In this document: piece by piece, positions 16,149-26,479 of the stretch
How the letters are laid out: each line of letters starts with the position of its first letter
How positions within the stretch are numbered: the first letter of the stretch is position 1
DNA from: Cupriavidus basilensis
GTDB lineage: Bacteria > Pseudomonadota > Gammaproteobacteria > Burkholderiales > Burkholderiaceae
Assembly: GCF_000876015.1 (NCBI RefSeq)
Contig: NZ_BBQM01000033.1
Span: forward strand, 38,511 to 102,510
Reading direction: 5' to 3'
Length of the DNA stretch: 64,000 bases
Program-made: the position numbers and the translations under genes
The notes under the pieces: model-generated
What the model was told of the DNA's origin: nothing
Database searches by the model: none
What the model saw: only the letters and a program-made list of their open reading frames with translations

Positions 16149-17696
16149 TTATGTGGCCGGCGCCACTTTCCGCGTGGCGGCCAGCGCTTCGCGGCGGAAG
16201 GCATGGGCGACGTGGTGGTAGAACGGGCTCGGGCAGAACTGGCGCGCCACGAAGGAAGACAGCAGCGCCGCGGCCAGCAGGAACACGGTCAGGTCCTGCG
16301 AGCGCGTCATCTCCATCACGATCACGCTGGCGGTGATCGGCGCCTGGGTGGCGCCGGCCAGGAAGGCGGCCATCGACACCAGCGCCAGCACGCGCGGCTC
16401 GGTAAGCGGAATGGACAGGTAGGCCACCACGTGCTCGAGCGCCGCGCCGATGCCCGCGCCGATGGCCAGGCTGGGCGTGAAGATGCCGCCGGGAATGCCG
16501 GCGAAATACGACACCACCGTCGCCGCCAGCTTGGCCACGCCGAACCACAGCGTCGGCGCCGACTCGCCGTTGATGAGGCGGCTGGCCTGGTCGTAGCCGG
16601 TGCCGAAGGTGGCGCCGCCGCTGGCCCAGCCGATCGCCGCCGCCACCAGCCCGCACAGCAGGGCGGCCAGCACCGGGTGGTCGAGCGGCCACGCCCGCAG
16701 GCGGACCGGCAGCAGCGCCGGCAGGCCGCCGATCAGCGCCTTGGCGAACAGGCCGCCGAGCACGCCGTTGAACAGCGCGGCCAGCAGCACCGGGCCCCAC
16801 GCATCGTGCAGCGCGAGGATCGGCGTCTTGACGGCGAAATACGGGTTGTTGCCGAAAATCGCCAGCGACAGGAAACCCGCCGTCAGCACGCCCGACAGCA
16901 CCAGCCGGTCCCAGCGCACGGTGGTGCCGCGGCCCAGCTCTTCGATGGCGAACACCACGCCGGCCAGCGGCGTATTGAACGCCGCCGCGAGGCCGCCGGC
17001 CGCGCCCGCGGCGATCAGCGCATTGGGATGGAAGCCGATGCGGAAATGCAGCCGCTCCTGGCACCAGCGCCCCCAACTGAGCATGGCCGCCGCGCCAACC
17101 TGCACCGACGGCCCTTCGCGGCCGATGGACGCGCCCGCGAGCAGGCCGCCCGTGGTCAGCAGCACCTTCCACATCGATTGGCGGAACGACACCAGCAATG
17201 TTTGCGCCGGGCCGGCCGGCGGCAGCCCGAACGAGGCGATCACCTGCGGAATGCCGCTGCCGCGCGCCTGCGGCGCCAGCCGCAGCGTCAGCCAGCGCAG
17301 CGCGGCCAGGCCCAGCGGCAGCAGCACGAAGGCCAGCCACGGCGTGGCGGCGGTGGCCCGCTGGTTCCAGTTCAGCGCCAGTTCGGCGATCCACGCGAAC
17401 AGCAGCGAAAACAGCGCCACGCCGCCGGCGCCGCACATGAACACGGCATAGCGCAGCGTGGTGCGGGAGATGCGCCACATCTGGCGCGACTTGCGCCCGG
17501 CGGCCAGGCGCGCGCGGCGGCGCAGCGCGCGCAGGTGGGCATGCTCGGCGGCGGCGCGCGCCTGCGCGCGGGCTTCGGCGCCGGCCTCGCGCCCGATGTC
17601 CCGCGGCGCGTCCGGGCCGGCGCCGGCCTCCGGCTCGGGACCCGAGGGCGATGGCGGTTCTGGTTCGGGACGGGAGTCGGTCTCGGCGTCTTTCAT
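16149..17696 (-). CDS. ClC-type chloride channel/antiporter
   Basis: A 515-residue membrane protein. A polar, Pro/Glu-rich N-terminal region of about 65 residues precedes about ten to twelve membrane helices. The three selectivity segments of the ClC family are present: GSGIPQ, GREGPSVQ with the gating glutamate, and GIFTPSLAIG. It lacks C-terminal CBS domains, as bacterial ClcA proteins do. Members exchange chloride (or fluoride) for protons across the inner membrane. The GREGP form fits the Cl-/H+ type rather than the fluoride-specific CLC-F type. Confidence 0.9.
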   Translation of the reverse strand: MKDAETDSRPEPEPPSPSGPEPEAGAGPDAPRDIGREAGAEARAQARAAAEHAHLRALRRRARLAAGRKSRQMWRISRTTLRYAVFMCGAGGVALFSLLFAWIAELALNWNQRATAATPWLAFVLLPLGLAALRWLTLRLAPQARGSGIPQVIASFGLPPAGPAQTLLVSFRQSMWKVLLTTGGLLAGASIGREGPSVQVGAAAMLSWGRWCQERLHFRIGFHPNALIAAGAAGGLAAAFNTPLAGVVFAIEELGRGTTVRWDRLVLSGVLTAGFLSLAIFGNNPYFAVKTPILALHDAWGPVLLAALFNGVLGGLFAKALIGGLPALLPVRLRAWPLDHPVLAALLCGLVAAAIGWASGGATFGTGYDQASRLINGESAPTLWFGVAKLAATVVSYFAGIPGGIFTPSLAIGAGIGAALEHVVAYLSIPLTEPRVLALVSMAAFLAGATQAPITASVIVMEMTRSQDLTVFLLAAALLSSFVARQFCPSPFYHHVAHAFRREALAATRKVAPAT

Positions 17697-17818
17697 GGAG
17701 CGGCAGGGGCGGAGAAATGCGGCGGGCGGCCCGGTGGGCCGGACACGCCACGGCGTCACGGCACTATACGCCGATCGCCGTGCCGGGTCCGCCGCCGGCG
17801 CCCCTGCCGCCGGCGCGC

Positions 17819-18799
17819 TCAGTCCAGCGCGATGTGGTTGGCCTGGATCACCGAACCCCAGCGCGCGCGGTCCGCGTCCACGTAGCGCTGCACCTCGGCG
17901 CTGTCGCGCGGGCGCTGGATCACCAGCCCGAGCGCGGCGAAGGTCTGGCGGAACGGCGCGTCGCCGGTGGCCCTGGCGGCGGCGGCCTGCAGGCGCGCGA
18001 CGGCCTCGAGCGGGGTCTGCGCCGGCACCGCCAGGCCGAACCACGTGGCGGCCTGGAAACCGGGATGGCCGCTCTCGGCCACGGTGGGCACGTCGGGCAG
18101 CACTTCCAGGCGCTCCTTGCTGGTGACCGCCAGCGCCTTGAGCTTGCCGGCCTTGATGTGCGGCAGCGAGGTGCTGACCACGTCGATCATCAGCTGCACG
18201 TCGTTGGCCAGCAGCGCCGCCAGCGCGGGCGCGCTGCCGTTGTAGGGCACGTGGGTGAGGTCGATGCCGAGCTCGGTCTTGAGCATCTCGGTGGCCAGTT
18301 GCAGCGGGTTGCCGAGGCCGACCGAGGCGTAGTTCAGCTTGCCCGCGTTGGCCTTGGCGTAGCCGGCGAACTCGCGCACGTTGGCGGCCGGCACCTGGGT
18401 GTTGGTCACCACCACCAGCGGGATCTCGGCGGCGACCGAGATCACCTTGAAGTCGCGCCGGGCGTCGTAGCCGACCTTCTTGTAGAGCATCGGGTTGAGC
18501 ACCATGCTGGCGTTGCTGGCCAGCAGCACGGTGTAGCCGTCGGCGGGCGCGCGCGCCACGCTGGTGGCGGCGATCATGGTGTTGGCGCCGGGGCGGTTCT
18601 CCACCACCACCGGCTGCCTGAGCTCGCGGCCCATGCCGTCGGCCAGCGCGCGCGCCAGTTGGTCGGCCGAGCCGCCGGGCGTGTACGGCACCACCAGCTT
18701 GACCGGCCGGTCGGGAAAGGCGCCCGCCGCGGCGAGTTGCGCGCAGGCCAGCGCGCCCGCGCCGAGCACGGCGCGCCATGTGGAAATCCAGCGTTGCAT
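17819..18799 (-). CDS. Bug-family (TctC-like) periplasmic solute-binding protein
   Basis: A 326-residue periplasmic receptor with a signal peptide (about 1-25) and the Bug family start FPDRPVKLVVPYTPGGSADQLAR. Further typical segments are NRPGANTMIAA, DGYTVLLASN and YASVGLGNPLQLATEML. Bug receptors bind small carboxylates or amides; most genomes of this family carry many copies without a dedicated transporter. It is the last gene of an operon with an acyl-CoA ligase-like and a dienoyl-CoA reductase-like gene, so its ligand is probably the acid activated by the ligase (inference). Confidence 0.9.
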   Translation of the reverse strand: MQRWISTWRAVLGAGALACAQLAAAGAFPDRPVKLVVPYTPGGSADQLARALADGMGRELRQPVVVENRPGANTMIAATSVARAPADGYTVLLASNASMVLNPMLYKKVGYDARRDFKVISVAAEIPLVVVTNTQVPAANVREFAGYAKANAGKLNYASVGLGNPLQLATEMLKTELGIDLTHVPYNGSAPALAALLANDVQLMIDVVSTSLPHIKAGKLKALAVTSKERLEVLPDVPTVAESGHPGFQAATWFGLAVPAQTPLEAVARLQAAAARATGDAPFRQTFAALGLVIQRPRDSAEVQRYVDADRARWGSVIQANHIALD

Positions 18800-18875
18800 T
18801 TGGTTGTCTCCTTCTTTCTTATGATCTGCCTTGCGGTTTGCCGGCTTGCGCCGCCGGCAGGCGTGCCGCCGCCGC

Positions 18876-20381
18876 TCACACGCGGCGCGCGCGGCCCTCC
18901 CAATATTTGTCGCGCAGGCGGCGCTTGGCCAGCTTGCCGGTGTCGTCGCGCGGCAGTTGCGCCTCCACCACGATGGTGCGCGGCACCTTGAAGCCGGACA
19001 GGCGTTGGCGCAGCCATTCGATGATGGCGCCCTCTTCCAGCCCGGCGCCGGGCACCGGCTGCACCATCGCCAGCAGGCGCTCGCCGTATTCGTCGTCGGG
19101 CACGCCGAACACCACGCAGTCGGCCACGCCGGGATAACGCACCAGTTCGTGCTCGATCTCGGCCGGGTAGATGTTCACGCCGCCGGAGATCACCATGTCG
19201 GAGGCGCGGTCGCAGATGAACAGGTAGCCGTCCGCGTCCAGGTAGCCCATGTCGCCGAGGCTGACCAGGCCGCCGCGGTCGATGGCCTGGCGCGCCGCTT
19301 CGTTGTTGCGGTAGGTGAAGTCGGGGTAGGCCGGCTGGCGCACGTAGACCAGGCCGATCTCGCCGGGCGCGCAGGGCGAGCCGCGCTCGTCGAGAATGCG
19401 CACCTCGCCGTCGTCGACCGCGCGGCCGGCGGTGCCGGGCTTCGCGGCGGCGTCGGCGGGCGTGGCCACGGTGATCATGCCGGCTTCGCTGGAGGCGTAG
19501 GTTTCGTGGATGACCGGGCCGAACCAGTCGAGCATGGCGCGCTTGACCTCGGGCGCGCACGGCGCGCCGGTGGAGGCGACGAAGCGCAGCGAGGACAGGT
19601 CGTAGCGCGCGCGCACCTCGGGCGGCACCTTGAGCATGCGCACGTACATGATGGGCACCAGGTACAGCACGTCGATGCGGTGCCGCTCCACCAGCGCCAG
19701 CACCTGCTCCGGATCGAAGCGCGCGCACAGCACCAGGCGCTCGCCCATCTGCAGCGCGTTCTGGATGAACACGCCGGGCGCGCTGTGGTACAGCGGCGCG
19801 GCCATCAGCGCGCGGCAGCCCGGCACGATGCCCATCGTCTGCGCCACCACCGAGCGCATGCGCTCGAGCTGCGCGTCGAGCCGCTCCAGCGGGATCGGCG
19901 CGCGCAGCACGCCCTTGGGGCGGCCGGTGGTGCCGGAGGTGTAGGCCATGTGGCCGCGCGGCGCCACGCGCGGGCCGTCGTAGGGCGGCTGCGCGGCAAG
20001 CCAGTGGTCGTAGTCGATGGCATCCTCCGGCACCGGCGCGCCGGCCTCGGCCAGCGCCAGCACCGGCACGCCGGCGGGCACCACGGCGCGCACGCCGTCG
20101 AGCAGGCCGGCATGGACGATCAGCGCGCGCGCGCCGCTGTCGGCCAGCAGGAAGCGGACTTCCTCGGCGGTGAAGTGCCAGTTGATCGGGCAGTAGTAGG
20201 CGCCGGCGATGCGGCAGGCGTGCACGATGTCGGCAAAGGCGGGGTCGTTGCGCAGCAGCACGCCAACCACGTCGCCCTCGCCCACGCCCAGCGCGCGCAG
20301 GCCGCCGGCCAGGCGCGCGCCGCGCGCGAGCAGCGCGTCGCCGCCGCGGTGGAGGTCCTCGAACCAGAGATCGGCGGCCAT
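18876..20381 (-). CDS. AMP-dependent acyl-CoA synthetase/ligase
   Basis: A 501-residue ANL-superfamily enzyme that would activate a carboxylic acid to the acyl-AMP and then the CoA thioester. The P-loop YTSGTTGRPKGV is near residues 149-160, the adenylate motif YASSEAG near 294-300, GDMGYLDADGYLFI near 378-391, and the catalytic C-terminal lysine lies in RDDTGKLAKRRL near 485. Its ATG overlaps the TGA of the upstream SDR gene by one base, so translation is coupled. Substrate unknown; the neighbours suggest a branched or unsaturated acid. Confidence 0.88.
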   Translation of the reverse strand: MAADLWFEDLHRGGDALLARGARLAGGLRALGVGEGDVVGVLLRNDPAFADIVHACRIAGAYYCPINWHFTAEEVRFLLADSGARALIVHAGLLDGVRAVVPAGVPVLALAEAGAPVPEDAIDYDHWLAAQPPYDGPRVAPRGHMAYTSGTTGRPKGVLRAPIPLERLDAQLERMRSVVAQTMGIVPGCRALMAAPLYHSAPGVFIQNALQMGERLVLCARFDPEQVLALVERHRIDVLYLVPIMYVRMLKVPPEVRARYDLSSLRFVASTGAPCAPEVKRAMLDWFGPVIHETYASSEAGMITVATPADAAAKPGTAGRAVDDGEVRILDERGSPCAPGEIGLVYVRQPAYPDFTYRNNEAARQAIDRGGLVSLGDMGYLDADGYLFICDRASDMVISGGVNIYPAEIEHELVRYPGVADCVVFGVPDDEYGERLLAMVQPVPGAGLEEGAIIEWLRQRLSGFKVPRTIVVEAQLPRDDTGKLAKRRLRDKYWEGRARRV

Positions 20382-21286
20382 CAGTCGGCTCCGGCGGCGG
20401 CGGGCGCGCCGACCGTGCGGGCGGCGCGGTCGGCGGCGTTCTTCGCGGCGATGCGTTCGCGCGCGGCCTGCCACTCGGCGTCGCCCCAGTCCAGGTACTG
20501 CGTGAAATACGCGCCGTTGGCGAAATGGTCGCCGCCGTCCAGCGCGATGGTCTGCCCGTTGATCCAGGTGTTGTCCGGCGCCAGCAGGAAGGCGGCCAGG
20601 TTGCCGATGTCCTGCGGCTGGCCGAGGCGGCCGGTGGGATTCTGCGCGGCAAGCTGGTCCTGCTGCGAATCCCGCGGGCGCAGCCGCGAGCCGGCGCCTT
20701 CGGTCGGGATCACGCCCGGCGCGATGGCGTTGCAGCGGATGCCGTGGCGGCCCCACTCCACCGCCAGCGACTTGGTCATGGCGTCCACGCCGGCCTTGGA
20801 CATGGCCGACGGCACCACGAACGGCGAGCCGGTCCAGACCCACGTCACCACGATCGACAGCACCGCGCCCGGGTGGCCGTCGCGGATCCAGCGCTTGCCG
20901 ACCGCCTGGGTGGTGTAGAAGGTGCCGCGGAAGACGATGTCGGAGATCGCGTGGAAGCCGTTGGGCGAGAGGTCCTCGGTGCGGCTGATGAAGTTGCCGG
21001 CGGCGTTGTTGACGAGGCAGTCGAGCGGGCCGTGGGCGCGCCAGATGGTCTCGATCATGGCGTCCACGGCGGCGGCGTCGCGGATGTCCACCGCGTGCGT
21101 CGCCACCTTGGCGCCGTGGCGGCCGCGCAGCATTGCGGCGGCCTCGTCGAGCACCGGCAGGCGGCGCCCGCACAGGTGCAGCTCGGCGCCCAGCCCGGCC
21201 AGGCGGTCGGCCATCGCCAGGCCCAGCCCGGTGCCGCCGCCCGTGACCAGCACGCGCCGGCCGGCGAAAAGATCGTCCTTGAACAT
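20381..21286 (-). CDS. 2,4-dienoyl-CoA reductase-like short-chain dehydrogenase
   Basis: A 301-residue classical SDR fold: cofactor motif TGGGTGLG (15-22), NNAAG (93-97), and the segment FVVPSAMSKAGVDAM (156-170). The normal YxxxK is absent. The sequence instead follows mitochondrial 2,4-dienoyl-CoA reductase, which uses Tyr199/Lys214. By alignment from memory Lys164 matches, but the tyrosine position carries Trp149. The C-terminus (LGQPQDIGNLAAFLLAPDNTWINGQ) also matches that subfamily. It heads a coupled operon with a CoA ligase and a Bug receptor. Confidence 0.82.
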   Translation of the reverse strand: MFKDDLFAGRRVLVTGGGTGLGLAMADRLAGLGAELHLCGRRLPVLDEAAAMLRGRHGAKVATHAVDIRDAAAVDAMIETIWRAHGPLDCLVNNAAGNFISRTEDLSPNGFHAISDIVFRGTFYTTQAVGKRWIRDGHPGAVLSIVVTWVWTGSPFVVPSAMSKAGVDAMTKSLAVEWGRHGIRCNAIAPGVIPTEGAGSRLRPRDSQQDQLAAQNPTGRLGQPQDIGNLAAFLLAPDNTWINGQTIALDGGDHFANGAYFTQYLDWGDAEWQAARERIAAKNAADRAARTVGAPAAAGAD

Positions 21287-21424
21287 CGTTGTCTCCTGTC
21301 TGGCCCCGCGCATGCCAGTCCGGCGGGGGAGCACTCACTGTAGTCCCGGCACGCGGCATCGACAATTCCCGACGGCTGACTCACAATGTTGCGCCACAAG
21401 TGACAATCCCCCAGGGAATCCCGG

Positions 21425-22351
21425 ATGGACCTCAACCTGATCCAGGCCTTCGTCGACATCGTCGAGGCCGGCAACTTGTCCGAGGCGGGCCGCCGGCGCG
21501 ACGTCACGCGCTCGCAGGTCAGCCGCCAGCTGCGCGAGCTGGAGCAGCAGGCCGGCGCCCAGCTGCTGCGCCGGACCACGCGCCGGCTGGAGCTGACCGA
21601 GCCGGGCCGCTCGCTCTACCAGCACGGCCTGCGCATCCTGCAGGAGGTGGCGCTGGCCCAGGCCGAGATCGACAGCCTGGGCAAGACACTGCGCGGGCAC
21701 GTGCGCCTGAGCGTGCCGTCCGGGCTCGGCGACACCTTCATCGCGCCGCTGCTGCTGGAGTTCGCCGGCGAGCATCCCGGCATCACGCTGCGCGTGTTCT
21801 TCGCCAACCGCGTGGTGGACCTGATCGCCGCCGAGATCGACGTGGCGCTCAGGGTCACGTCGCGGGCGCAGCAGGATTACGTCGCGCGCGACATCTGCGC
21901 GATCGAGTGGCAACTGTTCGCCTCGCCCGCCTACCTGGCGCGCACCGGGCCGCTGCACGCGCCGGCCGACCTGGCGCGCTGCCAGTTCCTGTGCCCGCCC
22001 TACCCGGCGCGGCGCTTCGTGCTCACGCTGGACCGCGGCGAGCAGCGCGAGCAGGTGGCGCTGGCGCCCTACCTGCAGTCCGAGCATTTCCCGTTCCTGA
22101 TGCGCGCGGTGCGCGAAGGCCACGGCGTGGGCCTGCTGCCGGCCTATGCCGGCTGGGACGACGTGCGCGCCGGCCGCATGGTGCGCGTGCTGCCCGAATG
22201 GCACGCCGAAGGCCTGGGCGACCGCCTGTACATCATCACCACGCCCAACCTGCATCCGTCGATGGCCACGCGCGCGCTGATCGACTTCCTGCGCGAGCGC
22301 ATCCCGGCGCTGGACGTGTTCGCCGGCCAGGGCGGCGGGCCCGCCGCGTGA
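21425..22351 (+). CDS. LysR-type transcriptional regulator
   Basis: A 308-residue LysR protein with the N-terminal helix-turn-helix (NLIQAFVDIVEAGNLSEAGRRRDVTRSQVSRQLRELE) and the C-terminal effector-binding domain beginning with GHVRLSVPSGLGD. It is divergent from the SDR-ligase-Bug operon across 138 bp, the usual position of a LysR regulator controlling its neighbour. TTG-CGCCA-CAA near 21388 in this spacer is a weak candidate binding site. The inducer is unknown. Confidence 0.92.
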   Translation: MDLNLIQAFVDIVEAGNLSEAGRRRDVTRSQVSRQLRELEQQAGAQLLRRTTRRLELTEPGRSLYQHGLRILQEVALAQAEIDSLGKTLRGHVRLSVPSGLGDTFIAPLLLEFAGEHPGITLRVFFANRVVDLIAAEIDVALRVTSRAQQDYVARDICAIEWQLFASPAYLARTGPLHAPADLARCQFLCPPYPARRFVLTLDRGEQREQVALAPYLQSEHFPFLMRAVREGHGVGLLPAYAGWDDVRAGRMVRVLPEWHAEGLGDRLYIITTPNLHPSMATRALIDFLRERIPALDVFAGQGGGPAA

Positions 22352-22536
22352 CGCCGCGCGCCGCGCGCCAAGCGAAGGCCACACAAAGACCATGTGAACA
22401 ATTCGCTGCGCGCTCTTGAATCCGCGCGCAGCCAGCCTCAGCTACGGGATTCGCGCGCGGCGCGGCAAGACGGCGCCGCCGCGCGCCCGCCGGACCCGGC
22501 ATGCGCCGGATCCGCCTCAAACTCCCTGGAGGTGGC

Positions 22537-23670
22537 ATGCCCCCTCGCACCACCGTTTTCGTGGCCGCCCTCGTGGTCGGCCTGCTCCACATCTATATCG
22601 GCGTGCGCCTGCTGCCCGACCTGCCGGTCGCCTTCGCCGTCAAGGCGCTCGCCGTGGCGTGGCTGGCGCTGTCGTGGCCGCTGATCCCGGCCGGCCTGCT
22701 GGCGCGGCGCCTGGACCAGCCCTGGTCCGACACGCTCACCTGGGTCGGCATGCTGGCGATGGGCTTCTTCTCGTCGCTGCTGGTGCTGACGCTGGCGCGC
22801 GACGTGGCGCTGCTCGGCAGCGCCATCGCGGGCTGGCACCCAGGCTGGCTGCTGCCGCGCACGGCCGCCGCGGTGCCGCTGCTGGCGCTGGTGGTCACGG
22901 CGCTGGGCTTCTTCAACGCGCGGGGGCTGGCGCGCGTGGTGGAGGTGGAAGTGCCCATCGCCGGCCTGCCCGACGCGCTGCACGACTTCACCATCGTGCA
23001 GATCAGCGACATCCACGTCGGCCCCACCATCAAGCGCCCCTACCTGGAGCGCATCGTGGCGCGCGTCAACGGGCTCAAGCCGGACGCCATCGCCATCACC
23101 GGCGACCTGGTGGACGGCACCGTGCGCGAGCTGGCGCACCACACCGCGCCGCTGGGCAGCCTGCAGGCGCGCCACGGCACCTACTTCGTCACCGGCAACC
23201 ACGAGTATTACGCCGGCGCCGATCCGTGGATCGCCGAGCTGCGCAGGCTGGGCCTGCGCGTGCTGATGAACGAGCACGTGGTGATCGGGCAGGACGAGGA
23301 CGCGCTGGTGCTGGCCGGCGTGACCGACTACACCGCGCACCGCTTCGACGAAAGCCACCGCAGCGACCCCGCGCGCGCGCTCGAAGGCGCCCCACCGGTG
23401 GCCGCGGCGCGCGTGCTGCTGGCGCACCAGCCGCGCACCGCGCCGGCTGCCTCCGCCGCCGGCTTCGACCTGCAACTGTCCGGGCACACGCACGGCGGCC
23501 AGTTCTGGCCGTGGACCCTGTTCGTGCCGATGCAGCAGCCGTATGTCGCCGGACTCAAGCGCCATGAGGCGATGTGGGTCTACGTGAGCCGCGGCACCGG
23601 CTACTGGGGACCGCCGAAGCGCTTCGGCGCGCCGTCGGAGATCACGCGGCTGCGGCTGGTGAGGAAGTAG
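22537..23670 (+). CDS. membrane-anchored metallophosphoesterase
   Basis: A 377-residue protein with four or five N-terminal membrane helices (about 4-130), then a calcineurin-like phosphoesterase domain. The metal-binding motifs are in order: QISDIHVG (about 148-155), TGDLVDG, GNHEYYAG, and SGHTHGGQ near the C-terminus. The layout matches YkuE/YaeI-type enzymes, which act on lipid-linked or other phosphates at the membrane. GGAGG precedes the ATG at 22537 by only 4 nt; an in-frame ATG at 22501 is the alternative. The substrate cannot be told from sequence. Confidence 0.88.
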   Translation: MPPRTTVFVAALVVGLLHIYIGVRLLPDLPVAFAVKALAVAWLALSWPLIPAGLLARRLDQPWSDTLTWVGMLAMGFFSSLLVLTLARDVALLGSAIAGWHPGWLLPRTAAAVPLLALVVTALGFFNARGLARVVEVEVPIAGLPDALHDFTIVQISDIHVGPTIKRPYLERIVARVNGLKPDAIAITGDLVDGTVRELAHHTAPLGSLQARHGTYFVTGNHEYYAGADPWIAELRRLGLRVLMNEHVVIGQDEDALVLAGVTDYTAHRFDESHRSDPARALEGAPPVAAARVLLAHQPRTAPAASAAGFDLQLSGHTHGGQFWPWTLFVPMQQPYVAGLKRHEAMWVYVSRGTGYWGPPKRFGAPSEITRLRLVRK

Positions 23671-23686
23671 GCTGCACCCGGACGAA

Positions 23687-23715
23687 AAAAGGCCTCGCGC
23701 AATGCGAGGCCTTTT
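23687..23715. terminator. bidirectional rho-independent terminator
   Basis: AAAAGGCCTCGC (23687-23698) and GCGAGGCCTTTT (23704-23715) form a perfect 12-bp stem with a 5-nt loop, flanked by A and T runs. It separates the phosphoesterase gene from the converging ettA gene and should work in both directions. Confidence 0.9.
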
Positions 23716-23805
23716 GCTGCCGGCAACGCCGGTTTGCCGCTCTGTTGTCACCCCTCTCCCATTTCATGGAGAAGGGAGCAAACCGTTCCCTGCGAAACGC
23801 CGGCT

Positions 23806-25473
<1,668 letters not shown>

Positions 25474-25681
25474 GCGAGTCCGGGAAGTGTGTATGGGAAT
25501 GGCGGCAGTGTAGCAAAACGCCCTGCCCGCCCGCGCCCCTCGGATGCATGCCTGCATGCGGCTGGCGGCCGCGCCCTTGCAAACGGCGGCCGGCACGCCA
25601 TGTATCATCTTGCCTTTGCCGGCGCGGGCCGTTTTTGCCCCCGCGCCGCCATCCGCCACAAGCCAGGAATCCAGCCGCAGC

Positions 25682-25903
25682 ATGAGCAAACCCGCCCGCA
25701 CCCTCACTTTCAAGTGCCACAAGTGCACCAAGCCCGTCACGCTGTTTCTGCAGAAGGCTTCGGCGTGCGCGCACATCCAGCCTTACCAGGGCTGGTGCAA
25801 GTGCGGCGAATTGATGCGCCACGCCACCGGCGAGCAGGATGCCGTGCAGACCTTCGTCAGCACCGGCGAGATCGCTCACCATCATCATCATCACCATCAC
25901 TGA
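25682..25903 (+). CDS. small cysteine-rich protein with a natural octahistidine tail
   Basis: A 73-residue protein with Cys12 and Cys15 (FKCHKC), Cys29, and Cys39/Cys41 (WCKCG), which suggests a zinc ribbon, followed by a flexible tail that ends in eight consecutive histidines. The tail is encoded by mixed CAC/CAT codons inside ordinary flanking genomic sequence, so it is not a cloning tag. The YgjP-like gene starts 6 bp after its stop. Metal binding or metal storage/delivery is a reasonable inference; no established family was recognised. Confidence 0.8.
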   Translation: MSKPARTLTFKCHKCTKPVTLFLQKASACAHIQPYQGWCKCGELMRHATGEQDAVQTFVSTGEIAHHHHHHHH

Positions 25904-25909
25904 GCCGCG

Positions 25910-26479
25910 GTGAGCCAAGCCAGCAGCCCCGCTTTCGCCAGCACTTTCGCCGGCAACACCTGGCGCCCCGGCGCCAAGGACCCGCTGCGCTTTCTCGGCG
26001 GCTATCCGCCCGACGTGCTCGAGCAGGTGCGCCAACTGGTCGCCGCCAACCGGCTCGGCGAGCATCTGGCCAGGAAGTACCCCGCGCGGCACGCCGTGCA
26101 GACCGATCGTGCCCTGTATGAATACGCCGGCGAACTGAAACAGGCATTCCTGCGCAGCGCGCCGCCGCTGCACAAGGTGGCCTTCGACGCCAAGATCGAC
26201 ACCGTGCACCGCGCGCTCGGCCTGCACACCGCGATCTCGCGCGTGCAGGGCGGCAAGCTCAAGGCCAAGAAGGAAATCCGCGTGGCCTCGGTGTTCAAGG
26301 AAGCGCCGCCGGAATTCCTGCGCATGATCGTCGTGCACGAGCTCGCGCACCTGAAGGAAAGCGATCACAACAAGGCGTTCTACCGGCTCTGCGAACACAT
26401 GGAGCCGGCCTACCATCAGCTCGAGTTCGACACGCGGCTGTACCTGGCGTGGCGCGAGCTCGACGCCGCGCGGGGCTAG
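25910..26479 (+). CDS. YgjP/DUF45-like metal-dependent hydrolase
   Basis: A 189-residue protein with the zinc motif HELAH (about residues 143-147) followed by E-SDH (KESDHNKAFY), as in the YgjP/WLM-type metallopeptidase group. It has no signal peptide, so it should be cytoplasmic. The GTG start is directly downstream of the polyhistidine gene, which suggests that the two metal-linked proteins are co-expressed. Its stop overlaps the stop of the converging isomerase gene at a CTAG. The YgjP family has no firmly established substrate. Confidence 0.8.
   Translation: MSQASSPAFASTFAGNTWRPGAKDPLRFLGGYPPDVLEQVRQLVAANRLGEHLARKYPARHAVQTDRALYEYAGELKQAFLRSAPPLHKVAFDAKIDTVHRALGLHTAISRVQGGKLKAKKEIRVASVFKEAPPEFLRMIVVHELAHLKESDHNKAFYRLCEHMEPAYHQLEFDTRLYLAWRELDAARG

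Noticed and set aside
18574..20652. 692-residue minus-strand frame over the CoA ligase and Bug genes
   Set aside because: Arginine/proline-rich translation in a shifted frame of genuine genes with clear family motifs.
25880..25903. Vector or cloning-tag contamination suggested by the His8 codons
   Set aside because: The flanks continue into ordinary genomic genes on both sides with no vector sequence, and the codons are a natural mix.
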